NCBI GenBank assembly: GCA_032433765.1
Contig: JAVIAB010000051.1
Span: 77,003,712-77,067,711 of the forward strand
DNA: 64,000 nt
Reading direction: 5' to 3'
From: Megaustenia siamemsis
Taxonomy: Eukaryota; Mollusca; Gastropoda; Stylommatophora; Ariophantidae
Shown here: positions 56,495 through 64,000 of the stretch, in pieces
Layout of the letters: each line of letters opens with the position of its first letter
Numbering within the stretch: the stretch's first letter is position 1
Position numbers and translations under genes: made by a program
Notes under the pieces: model-generated
What the model was told of the DNA's origin: nothing
The model's input: only the letters and a program-made list of their open reading frames with translations
Databases searched by the model: none

Positions 56495-57284
56495 ATATTA
56501 CATTCCTTTCTGTTGCCGTGACGCAGGATTCTATTCTTTAGAAAGGACCTGGAGAGAAAAAAAAAGAGTAAGAATTTTCTCTTAATTAACCAAGACGTCC
56601 ACCTACGTACTTCCAGTATAACCAAGAAGTACTTCCAGCAACGAGTGCAGTCCTCATAATTTGCAAGTACCCATGAAGTTGAGCCTAGTAATGTGTTTGT
56701 GTACAACACACCAGCGAACCTTGTCTACAGAAGTTAATCAAGCCTAGCCATCTGTGTCCAAAATAGTACATCGAAGTCCAGCGTAAGAATGGCTGCCTGT
56801 TTGTGAGACTACACCCTGTTTATCTTAAAATCCCGAAGAAGCGACTAGAAGTGCCAACCCGCAGTGATCTTTCCCCGAGCTATATCAAAGTAGAAGTGAA
56901 CATTCATATTCATAAAGTAGAACTTCCTGTAAGGAAAGAAGTAAAAGTGAAATAGACAGAGAGAACAAAATGTGAAAATGATGTCCACATTGAGAACCTG
57001 AAAAAGACTAAGTAGTTAGTTAATTATTGTTTTAAATTAGTATATTATTGTGTAGTTGTTAGGATGTTATAAAGGTGTGTTAGGTATTCCAGGACTTCAG
57101 AAGCATGTAAGTTGGATTTTTCTTATATATTTTAGAGATGCATATGATATGTTGTAACAAGGTTGTGTGAAGTAAATAAGTTTTTCTTGAGTGTTAGTGG
57201 AAGAAAGTAGAAATTCTTTGACTGATCTAAATAACTTGTGTGTTAATTTATACTTAATTTATAATTAATTAATTAATTATCAAG
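56495..57284 (+). other. LTR element 5' leader
   Basis: No long frame. I could not identify a tRNA primer-binding site with confidence directly after the LTR. An AT-rich stretch ending TTAATTAATTAATTATCAAG precedes the gag start. Confidence 0.6.
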
Positions 57285-58442
57285 ATGAAGAGAGGCATGA
57301 CTCCCACTTTGCAGACCCTGCAAGAAATTAGTAGAGTCATCACCGGTTTAGAAAATAGTATTAGACAGCAAGAAATGAGTGCCAGTATCTCAAATTACTC
57401 TGGCGACCCATCCATGTTCAGACAATGGATGGCAGAAATTGAAAAGTATGCTCTCATTTTTCCTATAAATGAGGAAGACAAGAAATTAATAGCTTTTAAA
57501 ACAAGTAGAGGCGAAGTATCTGACTTCATCCAGAGAAGGCTAAAGAATGAACCTTCAAGCACATGGAAGTCCCTCAAGATAGAATTAAAAACTAGGTATG
57601 CTGCTGTAGGAGATGCCTACACTGCTTTCATACTTTTGAGGAAGTTTAAACAAGAAAGAGGGGAGACAATAACTGCATACAGTAATAGACTTTTAGAGCT
57701 AGCAGAGGAATCTGGTTTAGAAAAAGATAATTTTAGTAGACAATTAATAGAGATTTTTATAGATGGACTAATATCCACAGATCTAAAACTACACTTAGCG
57801 AGGCTGAACCCTGAGACGCTAGATGAAGCGATTAATATCTCTATTAAAGAAATCGGGTTCATGAAGAAATTGAATTTAAACCTACCTGAAGAAAGCCCAA
57901 CCATCAGTGAATGGTTTAATAAAAGAAAAATAGTAGAAACGCCTAGGGAAGTTAATCAAGCGAGTAATAGATGGAGAAATAAGGGACGACTAGGTGAAAT
58001 GAGTAAAGAAATATATGCAGTGAGAAGGGAAACAAGGCATTTTCACGGAAGATTAGCACCCCAGGAATCTAGGTGGAGATGGAATGACAAAAGACAAACT
58101 GCTGGACGTAAGAGCTATGAAATAAATAGTGTAGACAGGATTGAAATGAATAAAGTGAATGGTAAATCAAACTTGTGGACACATCATGTTAACCCAACAC
58201 CCAGGCGTGGTTGGCAAGATCCCTCTGGAGTCAAAGAGAAGCGCGCAACCAAGCACGTGGATGCGAGAACGACCAAGTGGTCCAAATCAAACGGCCCAAA
58301 CATCAAGACCAACAGGCTGTCTAGCCTGAAACAATACAAATTAATCAGAAAGGAGAAGAAATTAGAAGAGACTGAGAAGAGAATAATCGACAGTGCTACA
58401 CAAACAGAAGGTACTGATAGAGAAGTATTAGTGACACAGTAA
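57285..58442 (+). CDS. Gag-like protein
   Basis: 385 residues from the ATG at 57285. Residues about 30-200 resemble a retrotransposon Gag capsid domain: ISNYSGDPSMFRQWMAEIEKY, RLKNEPSSTWKSLKIELKTR, then RKFKQERGETITAYSNRLLE and FIDGLISTDLKLHLARLNPE. It would assemble particles around the element's RNA. The C-terminal 150 residues are basic and rich in Arg, Lys and Trp (RWRNKGRLG, SRWRWNDKR) but I see no CCHC zinc knuckle, so RNA binding is probably through the basic tail. Downstream, the sequence stays open in the -1 frame past the stop, which may mean a longer original protein. Confidence 0.8.
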   Translation: MKRGMTPTLQTLQEISRVITGLENSIRQQEMSASISNYSGDPSMFRQWMAEIEKYALIFPINEEDKKLIAFKTSRGEVSDFIQRRLKNEPSSTWKSLKIELKTRYAAVGDAYTAFILLRKFKQERGETITAYSNRLLELAEESGLEKDNFSRQLIEIFIDGLISTDLKLHLARLNPETLDEAINISIKEIGFMKKLNLNLPEESPTISEWFNKRKIVETPREVNQASNRWRNKGRLGEMSKEIYAVRRETRHFHGRLAPQESRWRWNDKRQTAGRKSYEINSVDRIEMNKVNGKSNLWTHHVNPTPRRGWQDPSGVKEKRATKHVDARTTKWSKSNGPNIKTNRLSSLKQYKLIRKEKKLEETEKRIIDSATQTEGTDREVLVTQ

Positions 58443-59008
58443 GCAGTGCACAAACACAGACTGTAGAGGTTAGAGGACAAACTAAACATAATGATAAGAT
58501 AACACAAACGAGGGAGGTGAAGAAACAAGTTAGAGACGCCTGTGTGGCTACAAACATCTTAGAAGATGTGATATCAAGAAAAGATGCCGAGATAAGAATT
58601 ATGGAAAAGAGAAGTGAAAGAGATGAGTTGATGCTACTAGAGCTGAAAGACACAGTAGATAGGCTAGAGTGCAAAAACAAGTGTCTAGAGACGAGAATTA
58701 AAGAGCTTGAAGAACAAGAGTCTGAGACTGACAGACACAGTGTATGTATGATTCGAGAAGTTGATGAGATGAAAGCACAGAATAGCCAACTTTTAGGTGA
58801 AGTTAAAGTGTCCAAGGATTTAGTTGTAAGTTTAAGAAAGGAGAAATCAGAAGTAGATGACAAAGTAAAGAACCTAATACGAGAGAAGTCTGACTTAGAG
58901 GAAGAGGTAGCGTCTCTAAGGCGAAAGAAATCTACTACAGAAAATTTGAAAAAGGAAAACGAGAAAGGGAAACTTGATAGGATAGAACGCAACAGTGATA
59001 CAAAATAG
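58424..59008 (+). CDS. Coiled-coil extension ORF
   Basis: Open in the -1 frame relative to gag from about 58424, with no ATG near its start; the first possible GTG is at 58517. About 190 residues, strongly predicted by eye to be a coiled coil: DTVDRLECKNKCLETRIKEL, VDEMKAQNSQLLGEVKVSKD, and KNLIREKSDLEEEVASLRRK. It could be reached by frameshifting from gag or be part of the same original ORF. No enzymatic motif. Function unknown; multimerisation is plausible. Confidence 0.65.
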   Translation, partial: SISDTVSSAQTQTVEVRGQTKHNDKITQTREVKKQVRDACVATNILEDVISRKDAEIRIMEKRSERDELMLLELKDTVDRLECKNKCLETRIKELEEQESETDRHSVCMIREVDEMKAQNSQLLGEVKVSKDLVVSLRKEKSEVDDKVKNLIREKSDLEEEVASLRRKKSTTENLKKENEKGKLDRIERNSDTK

Positions 59009-59503
59009 CGTAGAGGTTGTAAGTAAAAGTGCTGAGAAGAAAATTAACGAACTAGCAGTGTTTCATGCATTAGAGAAAGCAGCTGATAATATGCGCGTGA
59101 AATGGACAAGGAATTAGAGGATATGGCAGATGGGGTAAAAGGTAGCAAGAAACGTCCTGAAACTGACAGATTGCCTACAATACGAGAAAGGAGGGTTGCT
59201 GCCATAAATGAAGAGTTTGAAAAGACCCAAATAGAAAAGGCAGAGCAAGTGAAATTTTGGCCATTGGGAACACCAGAACGTGATGCCATTATCGCTGAAA
59301 GAAGAAGAAAAGACGATGAAAGAGTCAAAGTAGACCTGCCTTTTGCCATACGATTGGGACGACGGCAAGAGTTTTTTGACCACCAGAAAGAAATAGATAA
59401 AGGTAACAGATTCAGAGAAGATCATAGGTCAGAAAGAGGAGACCTGACAACCACTAGTGATGGAAGAGATAAAAGATACAAAAAGAAGAAACATACATAT
59501 TAA
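59004..59503 (+). CDS. Charged C-terminal ORF of the LTR element
   Basis: A short frame (59004 onward: SVEVVSKSAEKKINELAVFH) leads to an ATG-started frame at 59102-59503 of 133 residues (MDKELEDMADGVKGS, RERRVAAINEEFEKTQIEKA, AIIAERRRKDDERVKVDLPF, ending KKKKHTY). It is highly charged, probably helical, and has no known domain. Frames alternate 0/-1/0/-1 from gag to here, as expected if single-base indels broke one long ORF. Confidence 0.55.
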
Positions 59504-60935
59504 GAATTGTAATTATTTTACTTGTGGATGTTGTAACTAATAAGGTGTAAGAGTCTACTAACTTTGAGACGAATTTTATATGTATAATGTCAGTGTGCAC
59601 TGAATGATGAGTAGGAGTCTGTAAATGTACTGTTGCCTTAATGAGGAGACAGAACTATATGTATGAAGATGTTAGTGAGTCACCTGAAGAAAACAAACAA
59701 AATGGTAGCCATGTTTACATCGGTTTAAAAAGTTTGAGTAGAGTTAAGAGAACTCAGAATTTACAGGAAATAGAGTATGCATGGAGAGAGTCTTAGGAGA
59801 CTAAGAAGAGACGAGAGAGTCAGTGACCCGAGTTGGAGAGACTCTATGAGTTATATAGGAATTCCAAGTGTGGAACAGCATTGTGAGATGTACACATGTG
59901 TGTATGAAGTGTGTTGTGGATAGTTTAATGGAAGTCTAGACAGACTAGATTCTGTATCAAATTTAAGTCAAATTTTGATTGCTATGTGTCTGTGATTACT
60001 TCTATGCTTCAATGTTCGGTCTGTCCAAGACTGTTGTGTGTATGATTAGAGGAGAAACATGTGAGATGCACATTTTTTAAAATACAATTTTATGAAAATG
60101 TAATTATATGTTGACGGGGAGAATTGCCTAAAATTTAGGAATATGCGGGGAGAAGGAACAGATAAGAAGACTTTCGACCCGACAAGAGTGGACCAGTAAA
60201 TTAAGCATGGGTTAAGAGATTCTGTAAGAAAGCGTATTGCTATGCAGACAACTTTATTAGCCGTGCCAGAAGAGCACGTGTTCAGGGAGAATAAGAGAAC
60301 AGAGTAGACGGGTCTTGTTTCTTTTTCAGAACTGGCACAGATATGATGCCGAAGAAAGACTAAACACGTCTTATTAGGCAATTAGAGAGTACAGTGCGAA
60401 GGCCGATCGAGCCTTAAATATTTCAGAATTGATGTTTCCACAAATTGTTTTGTATACATGAGACACATGTTGTGTCGCAAAGATGTTTATTGAATGTCAT
60501 GATATTGTTGTAGAATTATGAATGTTGTATATGTAAACACCAATTACAGAACCTACCAGTTTAAATTAAGAGACGGAAAAGAAATGTGGGTTAGACATAG
60601 ACAAAACAGACGATGACCTCAATTTAGCTGGCCTACATTCAGGCTAGGTCCAGAGTGACGTTCACGTTAGTCAGAGGCTTCAAAGCAAAACAAAGTGGCA
60701 TGGCAGAGCGATGTTGTAAGATGATTGTATACATGATGGATTTTTCTTTTGAGATTCCAGTTTATAGATGTTGAATTTGTATTTCTAATTGTTGTAATAA
60801 TTGATGTACAATGAGAAAAAGGAAATTAGTTAGCCCATTAAGGAAGTAGAAAGAGAGCAGTCACACTATGTTTTTATTTTGAGTTAAATTGATCTATGAA
60901 TATATCAATTCAACTGAAATGTTGACGGAGATATA
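59504..60935 (+). other. LTR element noncoding 3' region
   Basis: 1.4 kb with no frame over 111 residues and none with pol motifs on either strand. The sequence before the 3' LTR (GTTGACGGAGATATA) is a weak candidate polypurine tract. Confidence 0.6.
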
Positions 60936-62063
60936 TGTTATAGTGTGACTCAGTCATGGGCGATAATGGAAGAATAGAAGAATATGACGATAGACAGAAG
61001 AATAAAAGAATGAGGCGATGACGATGTGAAGTAGGATAGTTTTAGGCGGCCGTAGAAAAGACACTCTTCAGAGGATTAGAAGGAGACGTTTAAGTCTACC
61101 CAACTCAGTCCGCTGAGTCGTAATCAACTTGAAGATTACCAGTGGAAATGCGTACAGGTGGTCAGCCTAAAGCCAGACAGATGTTTGCTCTGGTCGACAA
61201 AGTTGCGTAACGCAACGACACGGCCGCTGGTTCCTAGGAAACTCTTATATCGGCAGACGCCTTGAAGTCCAGTGAAGACCTGAGATGAAAGCGGACAACT
61301 AAACTGCCCGCGTAATCAAAAGACCAGGTTATCTTTACGTTCAGCAGTGATTACTCTTTGAGTCTCTGAATTGGAAATCGCCTCGAGTTTTAGTTGTTAG
61401 GGGACGGACTTAGGAAGATGGACAGGTTCGACAGGACTCCTAAAGTAATAAGACTTAGAGATAATAAAAAAAGGCGGAGCTAGAGAGATAGTGACGGTCA
61501 GGAGACGTAGGTTAGGCCGTATCAGTGGTCGGGGGGGTGTGGTCACCTGGGACTTAAACCCGAGACCCTGGGAACTACGGAGATTAGGAGAGGAGGCCCA
61601 GAATGCTTTGGCGAGGGGCAGTAGCTAGAGGAAGACTAAGAAGCCAGGGCTTGACTGAAACGGACGGTCGGCCAGAGACTCAGAGAGACATTCAGCTACA
61701 CCAGTGAGACTCGGCTACACTCAAGCCAGACTCGATACAATTCGGCCACACTCGGCCAGACTGAGCACATTCAGATACTAGTTCCTCAGCACTATCAGAA
61801 AGAGACAGGCAGATGTACTTAAGAATACTATACGGAGTAAACGGTCAACAAGATAGATAGATAACCACAGATAGAACTTTATGAATACGAAACTGCCACA
61901 CACAAACGTTATTTGACAATTCATCATCGCCGATAGCTATGTCAAGTAACACCAATAAAAACGTTGTTTATACTTGTTTAAAAAGGTTGATGAGTTATAT
62001 ATGTGTGTGTCCAAAGAAAGAACAAGTAGTAAGTCAGAAAGAAGCATGAAGAAGTCCTGAACA
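60936..62063 (+). repeat. 3' LTR
   Basis: Full-length version of the LTR, 1,128 bp, starting TGTTATAGTGTGACTCAGTC and ending about CCTGAACA. The 230-bp stretch absent from the 5' LTR contains AATAAAAACGTTG, a possible polyadenylation signal. Confidence 0.88.
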
Positions 62064-63780
62064 GCATACTTCCTACAACTATTTACGACACTCTCCATCT
62101 GATTCTTTCGGTAGTGGTGTACTCCTATTTACTACATTGTTGATGGCCTTTGATACTGAGTCCCCTATGACCTCTTTTTTTTACATAAAATGTGCTCCTA
62201 GATTTGGCTAATGTTGTCCGTCCACGTCATTGTCTTTCATGATGGTCTGACACATATTATACAACATCCGGTCGAGTCGCAGCCAGTGCCAGTCTCTAAT
62301 CTCTATCTTACACCTGATTACGATCGCTCGCCCGTCCTCCCGTTATCGTATCTCCCATTATCGCCATCCGACCCATTTTTTGGTCCTATCACATGGTCCC
62401 GGCCTCACTACGCCTCTTCCTTTCACATTTCCCACACTCCACTTTTTAAACAGGGAGCCTCAGTGGCTGAGTGGTTAGTGCACTTGCTTCCTGACCTGAA
62501 GGGCAGGGAGCCTCGGTGGCTGAGTGGTTAGTGCACTTGCTTCCTGACCTGAAGGGCAGGGAGCCTCGGTGGCTGAGTGGTTAGTGCACTTGCTTCCTGG
62601 ACCTGAAGGGCAGGGAGCCTCGGTGGCTGAGTGGTTAGTGTACTAGCTTCCTGATCTGAAGGGCAGGGAGCCTCGGTGGCTGAGTGGTTAGTGTACTAGC
62701 TTCCTGACCTGAAGGGCAGGGAGCCTCGGTGGCTGAGTGGTTAGTGTACTAGCTTCCTGACCTGAAGGGCAGGGAGCCTCGGTGGCTGAGTGGTTAGTGC
62801 ACTTGCTTCCTGATGAAGGCAGGGAGCCTCGGTGGCTGAGTGGTTAGTGTACTAGCTTCCTGACCTGAAGGGCAGGGAGCCTCGGTGGCTGAGTGGTCAG
62901 TGCACTTGCTTCCTGACCTGAAGGGCAGGGAGCCTCGGGGCTGAGTGGTAGTATACTAGCTTCCTGACCTGAAGGGCAGGAAGCCTCGGTGGCTGAGTGG
63001 TTAGTGGTTAGTGCACTGCTTCCTGACCTGAAGGGCAGGGATCCTCGGTGGCTGAGTGTAGTGCCTTGCTTCCGACCTGAAGGGCAGGGAGCGTCGGTGC
63101 TGAGTGGTTAGTGTACTTGCTTCTGACCTGAATGGCAGGGAGCGTCGGTGGCTGAGTGGTTAGTGTACTTGCTTCCTGACCTGAATGGCAGGGAGCGTCG
63201 GTGGCTGAGTGGTTAGTGTACTTGCTTCCTGACCTGAATGGCAGGGAGCCTCGGTGGCTGAGTGGTTAATGTACTTGCTTCCTGACCTGAATGGCAGGGA
63301 GCCTCGGTGGCTGAGTGGTTAGTGTACTTGCTTCCTGACCTGAAGGGCCCGGGTTCGATCCCCAAGCATTGTCGGATTTTTTTTCCGGACTTACAAGACT
63401 GAGGGGTTCATCCAGCCTCTAAAAATGGGTACAGAGATTTTTCTGGGAAGTAAAGGCGGCCTGGCGTGATACCGACCAAATCACCCAAATATATGTCGTG
63501 GTCATAGAAAAATATGGTCACTAACACCATATTTAATGTAGTATATTACTCTTGCTATTTTCTTATTGTTTTATCTCTTCCTTCTTTGTAGCATTAGTTT
63601 ATTACTCCAAGACATGCAGTGGAGTATATCCTTATTTCGCTGTCTGTTCCTGTTTGTGCTGTGCCTGTTTTCTGAAGAAGGTCGCATGTAAACGGAATTG
63701 TCAAATATTTTGTATTGTCCTTTTTGTAAAGCTGTCACCATACTTGTAGGAGTGTATGTTACACCCCACCACTTGTTCCT
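62064..63780 (+). mobile_element. Penelope-like element 3' region (with SINE-B inserted)
   Basis: Continuation of 54156-55582 after the LTR element. 62070-62454 and 63534-63780 match 37830-38205 and 38606-38692, and the end (63640-63775) is the inverted partner of 53935-54080. TTTTCTGAAGAAGGTCGCATG near 63670 resembles the ends of many retroelements of this kind. Confidence 0.72.
62455..63533 (+). repeat. SINE-B with 17 tandem tRNA-like heads
   Basis: Seventeen head-to-tail copies of a 53-bp unit (GAGCCTCGGTGGCTGAGTGG core with the A box); only the last is followed by the B box (GGGTTCGATCCC) and the SINE body, which ends near 63533. Units fall into types (CACTTGC, TACTAGC, TACTTGC; GGGCAGG or TGGCAGG) in runs, as expected from stepwise expansion. 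Several units in 62815-63120 have missing or extra bases. Confidence 0.93.
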
Positions 63781-63959
63781 TTCTAGTGTGGAGACCGATA
63801 ATCTACCTGAAGACCAGTCAGCCCCTTTAAATGCACCATAATGCTAGTGTTCCCCATCTCAATGTGTGCAAACGTCTCATTATTGCACGCTCTAAATGTC
63901 GCTCTCGTCTTGGGTATTACAAAAAATAAAAGATCTTTATATATTATTTCTGAGTTAAA
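63781..63959. other. Noncoding stretch
   Basis: Nothing recognised. Confidence 0.4.
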
Positions 63960-64000
63960 GTTCATCATCATCATCGAGTGCCATCTTCGCAACGAAGGTT
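63960..64000 (-). pseudogene. Family B 3' tail, minus strand, cut by window end
   Basis: ATCATCATCATCGAGTGCC then CGCAACGAAGGTT, the inverse of the family B 3' end. The copy continues beyond the window. Confidence 0.85.

Larger units (their letters stand above)
55583..62063 (+). mobile_element. LTR retrotransposon, gag-only, non-autonomous
   Basis: A 6.5-kb element with two matching LTRs, a 790-bp leader, a gag-like ORF, a coiled-coil extension and a 1.4-kb noncoding 3' part. No protease, RT, RNase H or integrase motif is found. It is inserted in a Penelope-like element with a 4- to 5-bp target duplication. The size and intact gag frame suggest it is mobilised in trans by an unseen autonomous relative. 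Confidence 0.88.

Noticed and set aside
56495..56520. tRNA primer-binding site directly after the 5' LTR
   Set aside because: No convincing complement to a tRNA 3' end (no TGG start) could be seen; the LTR edge is uncertain by a few bases.

Overview
The window looks like eukaryotic, animal nuclear DNA from a repeat-rich genome. It has no operons or bacterial-type genes. It does hold decayed APE-type non-LTR retrotransposons, a Penelope-like element, a gag-bearing LTR element, cut-and-paste transposons with TA target duplications, several tRNA-derived SINE families and many minisatellites and microsatellites. The only host protein-coding sequence I can support is one exon of a sodium/potassium/calcium exchanger (SLC24/NCKX family) on the minus strand near 13.6-13.8 kb. 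The mix of elements would fit a mollusc, possibly a gastropod, but that is an inference from general knowledge and was not tested.

Layout. 1-5.6 kb: minisatellites (24-, 36- and 19-bp units), a non-LTR fragment and a 1.67-kb foldback transposon with 16-bp terminal repeats and a 6-bp target duplication. 5.9-12.4 kb: nested pieces of non-LTR families that I call A, B, C and D. 12.4-17.5 kb: a 30-bp minisatellite field, the NCKX exon, a SINE, and a nearly complete 3.1-kb RTE-like retrotransposon (family E) lying inside the minisatellite. 17.5-25.8 kb: fragments of A, C, E and F, microsatellites, and two adjacent minus-strand copies of a Jockey/I-like element carrying an RNase H domain. 26.2-28.2 kb: a dead DDE transposon. 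28.5-32.8 kb: minisatellites, tRNA-derived SINEs and a third RNase H element fragment.

32.5-46.9 kb: a near-identical direct duplication of about 4.5 kb (32488-37000 and 38693-43254). The copies are separated by 1.7 kb of unrelated repeats. The right copy runs on into a family B element that has 5' UTR, endonuclease and RT and is inserted, with a 13-bp target duplication, into an older antisense B element. That older element was also hit by an internally deleted pogo/Tigger transposon. 46.9-53.2 kb: more B, D, C, A and G tails and SINEs.

53.9-63.8 kb: a Penelope-like element split by a 6.5-kb LTR retrotransposon that encodes Gag and a coiled-coil extension but no recognisable protease, RT, RNase H or integrase. 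Downstream, a SINE has its 53-bp tRNA-like head repeated 17 times.

How the parts relate: the order of insertions can be read from target duplications. Family B is hit by C, by D, by another B and by pogo; family E enters the minisatellite; the LTR element enters the Penelope element. Families A, B and C end in GAT-type triplet tails. A to F share a basic GKRxRGRP-like segment near the C-terminus. SINE families A, B and partly C share a body behind different tRNA-like heads. Many differences between repeat copies are single-base indels, so some broken frames may be consensus errors rather than true decay. Family letters are local labels, not database names.
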